DNA from: Eonycteris spelaea
Lineage: Eukaryota; Chordata; Mammalia; Chiroptera; Pteropodidae
Direction of reading: 5' to 3'
DNA length: 64,000 bases
Assembly (NCBI GenBank): GCA_003508835.1
Contig: PUFA01000105.1
Coordinates: 5,890,001-5,954,000 of the forward strand
Of the stretch, positions 35,993-48,420 are shown piece after piece; the first letter of the stretch is position 1, and every line of letters starts with the position of its first letter. The notes under the pieces were generated by a model. It did not search any database. It was given only the letters and a program-made list of their open reading frames with translations, and had not been told where the DNA came from. The position numbers were made by a program, and so were the translations under genes.

Positions 35993-36047
<55 letters not shown>
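35993..36047. repeat. (CT)27 microsatellite
   Basis: Perfect CT run of about 55 bp. Confidence 0.95.
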
Positions 36048-36049
<2 letters not shown>

Positions 36050-36919
36050 CTCCGGTGGGGTCCCTCAGTGGTCCTGTCTCCTCCTGGCAGCCGGTAGATT
36101 CCAGCAAGGTCCGGCTCTGCCCACCCACCCCCAACACACACACACGTGGCCGGTGGGTGCCACTCATCGCTCCTGCAGATGTGAGCTGTGTTTCTCCACT
36201 GTGGCTGGACTCGCCGGTCACCGAGAGCCTCGGGGCCACCACTCTTTCTAGCTGCTGGCGTTGACGTCCGCACTCAGGGCTGCCAGGCTCCCGCGTTCGC
36301 GAGGAGACAGACGCTGGCGGTTTGCCCGGAAGGATGCTCTCCTCCGCGTCCGCCTGGCTCCTGCGGTTCCAGCTCGCCCCCTTAAGCGTCCCGTTCCCCT
36401 ACAATCCCATCGCTCCGGTTCCAAGGGTGACTGGAAGACCCTGGATCACATCTCTCCCTGCCTAGTATGAACGAGGGTCCCCAGATGCCACCAAGAGCCA
36501 GCAGTGTCCCTGGCCTCAGGGGCAGGCAGGCGTCTGTGTTTCAGGCAAGGAGGACCAAGGCCTCTGGGCTTCGGCGGCCTGAGGGTTACGAGGGAATGGG
36601 GCCGAGGGCATGCGCAGTGGTGAGATGCTCCCAGCAGAGGCTGAAGGTCAGGTGGTCCCTCCCCTGCCCTGCCCGGCCCCACCCCGGCGCCTCCAGCAGA
36701 GGCAACAGCAGCATATCTGGGTGTTACCAATTCTTAATATTACTCAGTGGAAGGGACTTGGGGAGTAGAATATACGAATGATCAAGGCCTGTCACAGGTG
36801 GAGTGAATGTTCCTTGTTTGCTTTGCAGTCGCCATGGCTCCGCCTGTCCCAAAGTCCCTCGGATGTTTAAGGGTTCGTAGCCCTGGCCACGTACAACTAT
36901 TCAGCAAAGGCTTTCTGGC

Positions 36920-37040
36920 CGGGGGGAGGGGAAAAAAGGTGAAGGGATGAAGAGGTACAGATTCGTCATCACGAAACAGTCACAGGGATTTAGAGTGCAG
37001 CATAGGATACTCAAAAGAACGGCTTTACCTTCTACGCTGT
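36920..37040 (+). mobile_element. L1 LINE 3' UTR fragment
   Basis: AAGGTGAAGGGATGAAGAGG, CACGAAACAGTCACAGGGAT and GTGCAGCATAGGATACT match the same L1 3' UTR family as the copy at 28240. Confidence 0.65.
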
Positions 37041-37060
37041 CTCTACCCGCTCTTCCTTGT

Positions 37061-37870
37061 TTATACCGCCGTTGTGATGAAGTCTCTTCCACTGTCTGGG
37101 AGAATGAGATCCGATCCTGTTTGGGAGCCAGCTCCAAACACTGGGTCCGGTTCCTCTGACGGTGGATCACATCTCCCGTAAGTGCTGGTCCACTGATATG
37201 ATTCTAGACTGAGTTCCACTTGGGTTCTTGATTTGGGCAGCCAGCAGGAAGACCCTCGATGGGCACTCAGCATGCACTTCCATGCTGGACCGAATGGGAA
37301 ACGGGGGCCCTCCTCCCTCCGCTTGGCCTTTGAACTGGTGTCCTCCCTGGTCCCATCCTGGTAACTGGGCTCCTCACTGACGTTTCCACTGCTGAGTCCA
37401 ACTAGATTCCTGCTGGCAATTGACTCGGCCCGCCTAGGACTGGTGCTCTGAGCTCCACGGTCAGGTCTGGCAGGAGTCTTGGACATGCCAGCTGTGGCAG
37501 GATTTGCTGTGCTGTGCCCTGTGCCCCGGGTGGACCCCTGCTGCCTCCCCTCCGATTTGCACTGGGCCTCGGCATGTCTGGAGAACATTCTCATGCGTGG
37601 TTTCCGCTCACCCCCGAGAAGCTCCGAGGCCAGCTTCTGCCGCCGAGAACACAGCAGTTGTGCACCTTGGAGGGGGAAGGACAGCAGCAGTCTGGTCCCC
37701 GGCCCTACCTTTTGGAAGTCAGTCGACCATGACTCATCAATTACCCCCGTGCGGGTCTTCCCGCCCTGTGCAGAGGCTGCTCGCCTCCCGCGTGTTTGTG
37801 GGATTGATTGCACGAGACCCATCCGCATTTTAAAAGAAACTCTTGTCGACTTCTCCCGTATGTTAAACAC
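37061..37870 (-). other. Unassigned 269-codon open frame, probably non-coding
   Basis: This is the longest open frame outside the CpG island. It would encode a Ser/Arg/Gly-rich, low-hydrophobic, probably disordered product. I recognise no domain, signal peptide or membrane segment. Its first codon is CAT on the plus strand, so it is a true ATG. An overlapping plus-strand frame of 139 codons also stays open, which points to GC content rather than selection. The downstream end abuts an L1 3' fragment. It could be part of a retrocopy, an unknown old repeat, or chance. I assign no function. Confidence 0.2.
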
Positions 37871-38235
37871 ATGCGCCCTCGTATTTGATCGCTCCTAGAA
37901 TCCCGCTCAGAGTTCAGAACGCAAACCCCCAGGAAAACTTGCTTGCTGGGGTCTGTGACAAAGAATAGACTCAGCCCCCAGCCTCTTACGGGATGTTCAT
38001 GGGGAGGGAATTGGGACCCTGTACTGTATTTGCAACTCATTTGTGTCTAGTGGCAGTGCTCTTTGGCTTATGCTATTGTCTTGTCTCTCTTTGTTCTTCA
38101 CCTTACTGAGCTGTCCTATGATATATGTCTGCATTTATGCTATCGTCTTTGAGCTATAAACTCTCCCAGATCACGTTTATGTTCAAGGTGTATTATTCTG
38201 TAAAGTACCTATCCCAATGACATTTGCACTTAGAT

Positions 38236-38253
38236 GTGTGTGTGTGTGTGTGG
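38236..38253. repeat. (TG)9 microsatellite
   Basis: Short TG repeat. Confidence 0.9.
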
Positions 38254-39889
38254 TTTAACTATTGTATTTTCCTAATAATGATCATCCTAAAAGTAAAGAG
38301 GGAAAGCGAATTAAAGGTATTCTAGCCATTTGTGGATCGGTATTGTGCTTTACTTAAAACTGTAAAGATAATGGGCGTGAAAGTGCTTTGTAAAATACTG
38401 TTCAAGTTATCATTTCAGTCATTCCTAGATTATTACATTTCCGTAAGTGTGCCAATGAAAATAAAAAGGTATCTTTTTCTCGTATTCTAATTATGCTTTT
38501 AACCAGAAATGAGCCATTCTGAGCCATGCGTCCATATTTTTTTACCTTGTAATAGTTGTGAATTTCCAGAATGACAGTTATAGAATCGTATGACTAAAGG
38601 AGATTATAAAGCTGTGATCTATTTCTCTGCTTTTAGGCAGACCTGCCCTTACACCGATTCAGACAGACGAAGACATATACAATTGAAAAAAATAAATAAA
38701 TAAAGCCAGCGTTCCCTGATTATAAATCCCAGGCATACATTTTTAAAAAGAAGGTCCATATTTTTCTTTCATTCAATATCAAGTATTTCTGGTCTAATAA
38801 TATAAATAATGACCAAGGGGCAGATAAAACAAATAAAAACCGTATTTTCTTTGCTAGTACTTAGCATGAAAAGCATCAATTGTGGTTTGATATTATTGTT
38901 TTTAGCAATAGGTTTTCTGTCCCCTTTCACCCCGGTTGCTTCTGCCTAAGACCATGACATTTAGAAAATAATAACGTTAGGAAATGTTCGAAACAACAAA
39001 ACCAGATTTTAAAGAAGAGAAGCCCAAGGCAATACAATGACCAATTTTTTTTCATCTTTCTCCTGTAGCTACTAATACGTACACTGATTTTTTAAAAGCT
39101 ATCATTAAACACTCAATTTTTTAATGGACATTACATCATAAATATATTCTTATTCGGACATGGTGCCGATGTCTTTTATTTGAAGAAATGTAGAACATGT
39201 CATCGAGGGCACTATTATTATTTGTTTTCTATTATATAACGAGACAATAAACATGCTTGGTCACACAGGTTTCTTGAACCAAAGTCGCGGCATAATCTAA
39301 ATTTCTAAAACTTAACATTCTCAGGACGTGATCTCTGATTGCAAACTACTTTTCCGAATGAGTCTCCTAAGTTTGCTCTCCTCGCATGAGTGTGCTCTAG
39401 CGCTCACTCTTTTGGTGATTTTAATCTGCACTAAATTTGGAATGGGATCCTTGATGGGGTTCATGTTTCGGGGATCCGATGAAAAGAAGAAAGGTCACCG
39501 CGGCTGCTGCACACCTCAGATTATTAAAAAAAAAAAAGATTAATTTTTAGGTTATTAGAGAATGATCTAGAATCTTACATCAGGCTAGAGGTTATCGGCT
39601 CTGTGAAAAGGGCAGGCAGGAAATGAGAAGGCTGCTCTTTGCCTGCTCACTGCCCGTCTGGACACCTTGCTCCTGGAGGCCCTTTCATCAAAGTAAGAAC
39701 GGAGCCTATGAACGGCGATCCTCTTCTCTGATATGCCTGCGTCCCCCCCCCTTGCTGAAAAGAATCTGCAATGGCTCCAACTGTCCCTAAATAAATGCCA
39801 GGTCCTAAGTCCCATAATACTCCACGCTTTTTCCTCTCGTTCTCCCTTCCCCAAGACAGGAGAAGGGACGTGTGTGTGGACAGGAGTAC

Positions 39890-40040
39890 CCTGGATGGAG
39901 CCCGGGCCACAGGCTCAGGGCACTCAGGTTCAAGTCCCATTCTTGCGCTGACACCCAACCTTCCAGTTCGCCAACCTGTGTAATGAGCATGACAGTGCCT
40001 CTTAGACGTGGCTGTTTAGAGGACGAGACGAGGATCCATT
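39890..40040 (+). mobile_element. MIR SINE fragment
   Basis: GGGCACTCAGGTTCAAGTCC, then CAACCTGTGTAATGAGCATG, follows MIR order, including the B-box-like GGTTCAAGTCC. Confidence 0.6.
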
Positions 40041-40079
40041 CGAAAGGGTCCAGAACGCAGGGCCTCCTTCCGTGAACTC

Positions 40080-40470
40080 CTTCCCTTCATCCTTTTGCAG
40101 CCTGGGCTCAGCCTTCCTCACGCCGTCTGCCACGGATCCCCGGGCTGCCCTACAGCTTTTCCGTTTCTATGCCTCTGCTTATTCTCTTCTCTCTATCAAA
40201 TGTTCGTTCCTCGCATCTCCAAAATCCGATCTCAGATCCGAGGAGGGCGCCTTTCCCGATCGCTCTCCCCCGACTGAGATGAGCATTTCTGGTTCCGCCA
40301 TCTCTGTCCTGCCTTACTTATGTCATAGTTGACGGTAGGTGAAAACTGTCTTTGCGACATCACTTGCCTCATGCATGGACATGGAGCCTCCCGTCTCGAT
40401 GTCCTTTACATCCCTAGCACAATGCCTGGCACAAAATAAGCAACCATTTGTTGCTGGTTTGATTTAATCC
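40080..40470 (+). mobile_element. L2 LINE 3' region, diverged
   Basis: The end is clear: CATCCCTAGCACAATGCCTG, GCACAAAATAAGCAACCATT, TGTTGCTGG. The earlier part fits L2 only loosely. Confidence 0.55.
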
Positions 40471-40666
40471 TCTGCTATGATGCTCCATGCTGTTTTCCCT
40501 TGCTCCCTCTTCTCTGTCTTTCTTCTTTATAGTGCATACACGGTCAAATTCCACGCTGAACACATCCACTGTGAACAATGGAGACGGAAGGCCGTGAACT
40601 TCCCCTAACCTCCAAACAGGCACACAAAAATCCCAATAAGTAAATGAAATGACAGTTTTAAAAAAA

Positions 40667-40684
40667 GAGAGAGAGAGAGAGAGA
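40667..40684. repeat. (AG)9 microsatellite
   Basis: Short AG repeat after an A run. Confidence 0.9.
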
Positions 40685-41242
40685 AGGGGGAAAAAACTAG
40701 CCTGTCAAAGAAGCAGCTTTTGCATGTCTAAATCTGCCTGTTTCGGGATGCAAGCCAAAGTTAGGGGTCCAAGTCTTTCCCAATTCTATTGCATTCCATT
40801 TATTATTTATACAGTGTATATTGCTGCAGTCTCGAAGCCCTTTAAAATGAAATACAACATACCTCTGGGAGCGAACAAGGAAATGAGGAACGGGGAGGAG
40901 GGGGAGGTGCCGGAGCGCTGGTTATCACTGCGTGGTGAGGTCCAGGCTGAGACCAGCGTCCCTCCCCCGTCTGAGACAGGTGTGAAGAACGTACTGTTCA
41001 ATGTCAGTGGCATACATTCACAACGAGAGCTGGAAGCCAACCTTTGCCAAAACAAAACAGAACAAAACACAACAAAAAACAAACAGAAAAACAACCCAGC
41101 TTCCTTTACCCTTTGCTAGAAAAATGCAGTGTCTTCAGCAGGGAAGGACCCCCTTCTTCTCTACTACCCACCAGGAAATTCAGAACTTTATCAGAACGTA
41201 ATGGAGGTCCAGGCTCCCATAAAACACTACCTTCCAAGATGG

Positions 41243-41267
41243 TTTTTTTTTTTTTTTTTTTTTTTTT
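41243..41267. repeat. 25-nt poly-T run
   Basis: Perfect T homopolymer. It could be the inverted tail of a lost retroposon, but no body is recognisable on its right. Confidence 0.9.
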
Positions 41268-42442
41268 AATTTCTTGTGGCAACAGGGACGACACACACTG
41301 AACGCTTCCGGATGCTGGGTTTTCCCCATGATGTTTCTCTTTCCGATGGCATTTGACAATTCTCAAAAGGGAGACGAAGAGGAGGCAGGTCGCGTCCTCA
41401 GGGCACCGTGGAGTACCCTAGGTTCTTGTCTTACAGGCGGTGCCTTAGCTATATGTACAATGGGGGAGGGGCCAGCGCTCGCTTCTCTTCTAACTAAATT
41501 CTTCGAATACGTCCTGATCATGTGCCCTCATGAAGGAGGTCCCAGGAAGCCTCAGAATCTCTCCTGAAATAGAAAAGCGTCGCATGCTTTGAACCCAGAG
41601 CTCAACACTGCTGATGGCCTTACGTGTGGTCTTCAGGCAGACTCAGACTCTACTGGGGGGGGGGCGGAGGGGCTTCAACAAGCCTTTTGAGGCCCGCAGA
41701 CTTTCTTACGGAGAGTTTGGACCGGGGATAAGCTAAACGGAGATGATGCCTTAGCCTGGGGTGTTCAATATTCTCTTAATGATTAAAAATGCTGGTTCCC
41801 GTGGGAGCAGAGTATGCGCTGTCGAGATCATTGCTGTTTGAAGCTTGTTCTGTGTGAGTGGGGAGGGCAGGGGGGAGGGGCTGGGGAATGAGACGCTGAA
41901 AGACATCAGCCCCCACAGCAAGGTGGAGGTGCCGAGAGGGTCCCCGTGATTGAGCAGCTCCGCTGGAGAAGGACAGGAGCAGGAAGGGGGGGCGGGTGGC
42001 AGAGAAGGAGGTGGCCGTTGTCCTCTCCAAACACGATTTTCAGTTAAGTCTCAAGCGGTTTTCCCTTATGTGTGAAACGTCCCTCTGGCACTGCCTACCC
42101 CTCAGCAAAGGATGTGAGACACCACAGCTTTCTGTTACTGGGAGGGAAGTGAGAGGCTGAGCTTCGGGAGGGAGGCGGATCGGAGTGCGGTGTTAGAGAA
42201 AGAGGCAGCGGAAGGAGAAATGCGGGCGTGGTGTGGCAGGGGCAGCCAGGTGGGCTCAGAGTCCACGGAGGCTGGGTTCCCGGCTTCTCGAAATTGGGAG
42301 GCGTTCGGGCGACATTTCCTGCCCCCGTGTAAGATGGGTATGGGAGGGAAGATCGTTATTCTATGAATTTTGAAGAGGGAGCTGAGCTAGAACGATGATA
42401 AACTGCTGTGAGCACTGCTAATGGAGGCACTCGACTCTAATT

Positions 42443-42509
42443 GAAGAAAAGAAAAAAGGGGAAGGGAGGGAGGAAGAAAGGGAGGGAGGGAGGAAGGGAG
42501 GAAAAGAAA
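42443..42509 (+). repeat. 67-nt homopurine tract with G4 motif
   Basis: Only A and G over 67 nt, including GGGAGGGAGGGAGGAAGGG near 42481, which satisfies the four-run G-quadruplex rule. It is also triplex-prone. Confidence 0.9.
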
Positions 42510-42939
42510 CTCCCTGCTGGCCTGGCCTGTGCCCCCTATGGCTTCGAAATGCTGAGACTGGACCGTGGGGAGGGAGCGATGGGCTTCCTGTTCTCCAGGA
42601 ATGGCTTTGAGCGATGGGGCTCGGAGAGGATCTCAGAAACAGAACACGCCTGGGCTTTCAGGAACGACCCTACCTTCCTGGAGGCGGCCTGAAACAGAAA
42701 GCTGTGGTGGGCTAGGGGAAGCCAAGACTATGACGTGACAGGTCCTGGGCCTAAGATGTCCTAACTGGCCCACAGCCGGTTCTCCCGGGTGCAAGCACGT
42801 GTTCCTACACCGACATATTACCTATCCACGGCTATTTGTATTTTCAAAGATTTCGCATAGAGGAGATGACGTCGCCCAAAAGAATGACCAACCAAAACTC
42901 GCTGCCGTGCGATTTGGTATGTACTCGGTACTTTCATTC

Positions 42940-43115
42940 GAATCGGGATTTTAAAGACATTTGCTCCTCATGACAACAACCTGGTGAGGACAGAGAGCAG
43001 CATCACGGCCGTCTGAGGAAAAGAGGAGAGAGGCTCACGTCCAGAAGGTTACCCAGTTAGCAAGCGGAGAACCAAGTTTTACATCCAAATCTTTTCACCG
43101 TTCTCAGTCTGCTTC
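42940..43115 (-). mobile_element. MIR SINE, inverted
   Basis: CCTCATGACAACAACCTGGT, CGTCTGAGGAAAAGAGG, AAGGTTACCCAGTTAGCAAG and ACATCCAAATC follow inverted MIR order. Confidence 0.6.
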
Positions 43116-44189
43116 ATCCTGCACGACTCGGTCGTTGCAGTCTGTGACATCTGGGTAAATAAATCTTTTATCGTGTGCGAGAGCTGTGTGCATGTTTTCA
43201 GGGTCTCCTTAAATCACGGCTTTGTGGGGAGCTCTGCTCAGATCTAGAGATTACGGCCATGCAGGAATGCGGGCCCAGGTTCTTCCAATCTCTCAAGAGT
43301 AGCTAGACATTTGGATTTGTACACGAAGTCTTATTATTTTAACGTCGGTGCCTTTGAAAAGGAAAAGAAATCAACACATTGTTAGACTAAGCTCACTGTC
43401 TCCAGCGTGACAGCTGCCTGAAGTCTGTGTGCCTGGCTCCCGCCCAGGGTTCTTCGCAGAGAGAGTATGAGGGCGATGTCCTCACGTCTGCACTCCCTTC
43501 CCCCCCCTCTCCGACAGGCGACTCCCTTGGTCCGAACATCTGCCCCTGGACTCCTCCTTTCTTTTGTCTATTTCCCTTCATCTGAGTCATTTTCACTTCT
43601 CTTCTGGGACCCTTGGCGATGAAGAGGGCAGCGAGGGAAACGTGTGTTTTGTTCGTCTGTTGTTTAGCCTCCTGAACTGGGGTGAGCTAGACAGCAAATA
43701 GCTGGGAGCCTGGGGGCAGGAAACGGGGAGCCAGGAAAGATGAGGTAGATGTCACGCACAGGCGCTGCCCATGGAGGAGAGGACGTGAAGAGATGGAGCC
43801 GAAGGCACTCTTCGTAAATATTACACAGGAACGAAATAGAGAGTCATCGGCCACGGAGAAACTGCGTGGCTTACTGCGTGTCAGCACACAGCTGGACGGG
43901 AGAGCTTCACACATCTCTTCCGACACTGCAGTGTTATTACGTCGCGAGAAAAACCTGAGTCCCGAACACGACGCGAATGTGTTTGCTAGTATGGAAACAA
44001 ATAAATGGTGGGTGAAGGATGACGGGATAGAAGAAGGATATTCTATTTCCATCGTTCTAAGTGGGTGTTACCTCTAGTGGCAGATGAGATTTCGTTCATT
44101 AGCAGCAAGAGATTTGGGAAATAACCGTAGTGTGCAGGCAGCCTTACTCTGTTCTGCGGTGTTGAGTAATGAAAGTGCTTTTGACTGTT

Positions 44190-44335
44190 ATGCTTCAGTA
44201 ATACAGGCAACACTATTTCTTAGGCTCCTATTATGTACAAAGTAGCAGGCACTGGAGGGGTGGAGGTAGACAGGGAAATGGATGTAATCTTTTCTTTGGA
44301 GCAGCTTATAGTCTAGTGGTGTTAGATTTGTAAGA
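44190..44335 (-). mobile_element. L2 3' end fragment
   Basis: CTCCTATTATGTACAAAGTA, GCAGGCACTGGAGGGGTGG and GCAGCTTATAGTCTAGTGGT are in inverted L2 3' order. Confidence 0.65.
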
Positions 44336-46129
44336 AGGACGATGCTCTCCTAAAAAGCCTATGTCAAATCTTAAACTCTTTTAAACAACAACAACAATAA
44401 TAATAATAAAATCTGTGACTAGACACCTCTCGCAGAAAGCATATCATTTTGTATCCATCTGAACATAATTCAAATCGCATTTACTAAAACTGTTACCCTG
44501 TTATACAGCCACTTTGTTTTTATATTTCTGTAAGAAAATGCGAAGAATAGCATATTCATAGAAGCCTCTTTCAGATTTTAAACAACAGCCAAAAAAGCCA
44601 ATGTTTTTATTCATTTACTCTTAAGGCTATCTGAGTCTAGGCCGAAAGATTCAATTACTGTGTACAGTGATCCTTTTTCCTAACTCACACTCCTTTTCTC
44701 CCCACCCCCCCATCTTTATGATTATTATTCTCCCACTGCCATGAACTTCATACATATTTATTAAAAAGAGTATCTCATCTCTCTCTCATTCAGTTCAGCG
44801 GGCTAACACCAGAGCTCGGTCTTTATACCTGTCTTCCCACTTCTCAAGCCTGATGGGGTTATCAGTATGCACAGTCAAAACATAAAAAAGAACAGTGAGA
44901 GTGCCACCCAGGAAGAAGAATGACATCGAGATGCTGCCAAAATTAAGAGAGGTCGGATTCATGCCAGCATTAACTTTATCTCCCTGCTTCCCCGCGTGGG
45001 TCCGAAAAAACAGTACGGGACCAGAGCAATATGCTGCCGCTGAGGGACCACCGGTTAACAAGGCACAATTTTGAAAACAATGTCCAAGTTATTAGATGTG
45101 CTGTGAAAAGATCGCCTTGTATCTATCGAGAAGCTTTACTTCTGGGAGCAGAAAGTAGTCTCTACCTCAAGGACCATTTCCTACCGGATTTTCTCCAATA
45201 GAAAATGTCCTTTTGTCTCTTCTGTGACAGCTGCATATCAGTGATGAAGTGCATTTGGGATCTCCCGTGACATTCGTGGAAGCCGAGCCCTGTTTTTCTA
45301 GACAGATATAAAAATTCATGCGACTTTCCGCTCATTTTTAAGTAAATCCTGACGGATATTCCCAAAAGAATCACAAAAATTCAGAACATTCTAATGAATA
45401 AATGCCTTCAAGAAAAGTTGACTGAAAATCCCAAATTGGGATCAAACCAGCGACTGTGTGTAAAAATCGCTTGGTTCCCACTCCAGTCTTTAATCAGTCT
45501 CTGAGAACCTGGATATCACCTGTGTGTTTCAAGCTTCTTTCTGACACCTTTTCAATAAGTTTCAAAGCTATTTATTGTGTTACTTTCAGGAAATCAATAA
45601 AAATGTCTTATACTTTTGTGCATAGTAAAAAGAAACCCAGAAAAACAAAACCCTTAAGTGGTCCAGTTGTGCCTTATTGTGTATTTAAACAACAAAAAAA
45701 GCTAAACTGTGTTGAACAGAGAATCCATTGAAATGTGACAAATTGGTGTTACTTTATCTTTCTTGACAGTGGTTTTTCAGAAGTCCCTGTCATTTTTGTA
45801 AACTTACAATAGTCAGAAAACTCTTTTATTTTCTTTCAGAGGAAATCAGTGATAGCTAATTTCTTTATAATGAGAGTATCCGACATAACTGTCAACAGTT
45901 GGCGTCTTGATTTTCAATAACTCGAATCACGCACTTCAGCCTAAACACTTAATGTTTTATATTCTAATGTTAAATATTTTTTTCCCCGAAATCTTTATGA
46001 TGTGGTCGATGACCTCAGTTTTTAAAATAATTATTAACAATCATTAACAGGCACATTTCTTTGACAGTCTCTTCAAAAGCAAACGGATAAGCATTTTCAA
46101 TTCCTGGTCCTTTGTGTGCTGAATGGTAG

Positions 46130-46760
46130 TGGTGGGTCGGGGGACTGTGACGTGTCCCCTCCCCTGCTCCCCCCCTTAGCCCGGTGGCTCACATCCACGT
46201 GGCTTGGCGCCAACAGAAATGCCTGCGGAAAGGAGAGCCTGTTCCCAGCAGAGGGCTGACCGCCTTTGTGAAAGGCGAGAAGACAAAGCCTGATACAGTG
46301 CACTTCTCTGGAACATTTTCCAGGGACCTGCACAGTGTGAATGTCCTACGTGGGAAAACAGGCATCGGGAGAGCCGCACAATGACACGTTTCACTGGACT
46401 CCCGCTTGCCAAGACATGCCAGCGCCCCTGCGGACAAGGTGGAAACGGGCTTCCCCGAGAGAGGGGTCGCAGGCGCAGGGAAGCCGGCTCCCGCCCTTCG
46501 TGGGTCACACGGAAAGAACCGGTCGATTCCTTCCCTCTGAAACAGAGGCCCCGTCTGTTCTCAGATGCCCTGCTCTGGAGGGGGTACGGGAATACCCCAT
46601 GGTTGCCTGAACCGGTTCAGGTGGCCTAGAGGATGGCCCAACCGCGCCTTTACGGACTACAGGAATCACTTTCAGAGTGAACACGCGTCTCGGAGGGAAG
46701 GTGAGCTCACCGACACGTCAGCATCGCCTTCTCTAGACGCGGAGAGTTGGAGCCGCTCGA
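46130..46760. promoter_or_regulatory. GC-rich, CpG-enriched patch
   Basis: Locally raised GC and CpG content (for example CCGGCTCCCGCCCTTCG and GAACCGGTCGATTCC) in otherwise AT-rich intergenic DNA. No exon is recognisable. It could be a weak or orphan CpG island; this is inference only. Confidence 0.25.
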
Positions 46761-47934
46761 CTCTGACTTTCTCTCTTCGTGCTTTTCTCTGTTAAGTGTG
46801 ATTCCATTACGCGCTATCCTATCCTGGTTCTCATGTGTGAAACCCCATCTTCTCGGACATTTCTCATTTACTGCAGATCCTACGGAACCTCGGAACCCTG
46901 AGGACAAAAATCACAGGACGCCAGGTAGCAGGACAGGACGCACTGGGCTTGGACACTGTCAACCTGGAGTTTCCAACCTCCTGGTTTTTTGGTTTTTTGG
47001 TTTTTGTTCTTCCTGCAAAGCTTGTGTGGTGGATGCAGGAAATGCTACGCACTGGGCTTTTCAGAGATCTAGGGGCATTCTGGTAGCTTTCAGATCACCA
47101 AGGAGCTGTTGTAATGTGACTTTGTGACACAAGGGATAAAGAGATCAAGATAGGTGGCCGATGGAGGCTCTGTGCTTCCCAAGAATGGATGATAAGCAGT
47201 CGCAGATAAAAACAACGTAATCAATCAAGACATGGGACAAGGCAGGAATGAGAAGAATGCCTTGGAATTTAAAATCTAGTGTAAATTTTGCCCTTACCAA
47301 AATCAGAAAGATCAGAAAGAAAATCGGAGAGATTTTTTTTAAAAAAAAATACACAGTTAAGGAAGAAAAGTAGTGTCCAAATAGATGAGTAAATGGTTTT
47401 TTACATTAAAAAAAATCTATGGATGTACATTTGTAGTTTTTTGTTTCCCGTTAGGATTAAGTAACCTTTAGACTAAATTTATTTAGGAGTTGCTTATTTA
47501 CTTTGTCAATAAAAACAACCAACTTTTTATAGCTCTTTTTAAAATAACTTTAAACATGCACGAGAATAGATGTTTGTTTTAGCAAAACACGAATGATATT
47601 TTTAACTTTTTAAAGTGCTAGAGCCCAGAATAGCAGTGGTCTAACAGAACTGAGATTGTCAACGTCACTAAAAGTGGAATACTCCTAAAGGGCTCACAGA
47701 ACACAAGAATGAAAGAACGAGACAATCAAATATCAAAGTCTGGAAAACTTCCAACTTTCTCTCCACCAACGTCATCCCACCCATTACAATAGGTCAATCT
47801 CCCAGCAATGGATGGATGACACAGGAGTCTAAGAGACTGAAGCAGCTCTATAAACAACTGAAAGTTTAAGAGTCAACACTCTTGATCTTAAAATACCCCA
47901 GCTACACTACTACTGAGGATTGTTCATCGGCTAC

Positions 47935-48420
47935 CTATGGCAGACAGCCTCTAAATAGGGCCCTTCCCAGTATTCATATAATAGGGCATGGTGTAATGCC
48001 CTCCCCTTCAGTGTGGACTGGGTTTAGGCTCATTTCTGGCAGATAGAATTTGGCAGAGGGGACGAGGTGTCGCTTACAAAATTAGGGTACGGAATGGCTG
48101 TGGCTTCTGTCTTGGGTGTTCTCTCTCACTGGCTCCATCTGAAGAAAACCCGTTGCTATGTTGTGAGCTGCCCTGAGTTGTGAGGGGCACGCAACCCAGC
48201 GCCGGAGCCCTCGGGCAGCCAGATCCTTCCAGCGACCATGTGAGTGAGCTGAGAGTCAGATCCTCTCCCGCCGGGTCTTCACATCAGACCTCAACCCCAG
48301 CTGACACCGTGGAGACCCAGAGACACAAAGCTAAGCCGCACCCAGATTCCTGACCCGCAGGAACTATGAGATAACAAATATCTGTTGTTTTAAGCCATGA
48401 CATCTGGAGGTAACGTGGGG
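47935..48420 (+). mobile_element. MLT1-type MaLR solo LTR
   Basis: Follows the MLT1 LTR from start to end: GACAGCCTCTAAATAGGGCC, GGCTGTGGCTTCTGTCTTGG, ATGTGAGTGAGCTGAGAGTC, AGATTCCTGACCCGCAGGAA, then CTGTTGTTTTAAGCC. It is a solo LTR of an old endogenous element with no internal sequence beside it. Confidence 0.85.

Larger units (their letters stand above)
22600..36000. other. Intergenic DNA, central segment
   Basis: Repeat-derived DNA: an ERVL/MaLR-type LTR at 22.6 kb, L1 3' ends at 23.2 and 28.3 kb, L1-derived DNA plus a MER20-like element at 32.3-33.6 kb, and MIR copies at 25.4, 25.9 and 35.7 kb. Two non-repetitive stretches (24.5-24.9 and 29.1-29.3 kb) could be conserved regulatory DNA. 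I see no gene. Stretches 26.2-28.2, 29.4-30.9, 31.3-32.2 and 33.7-35.6 kb show nothing nameable beyond the entries listed. Confidence 0.7.
36000..46800. other. Intergenic DNA, GC-richer segment
   Basis: GC is higher at about 36.1-38.0 and 46.1-46.8 kb. It contains an L1 3' fragment, MIR and L2 copies, a 67-nt purine run and a 25-nt poly-T. One long open frame at 37061-37870 is described separately. Stretches 38.1-39.5, 41.3-42.4, 43.2-44.1 and 44.4-46.1 kb show nothing I can name. Confidence 0.65.

Noticed and set aside
35993..36047. Arg-Glu repeat proteins encoded across CT/AG microsatellites (also at 22.2 kb)
   Set aside because: These are translations of simple repeats, not genes.
45425..45475. 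GGGATCAAACCAGCGACTGT as a tRNA-derived SINE
   Set aside because: Only a B-box-like phrase is present; there is no A box, body or tail.
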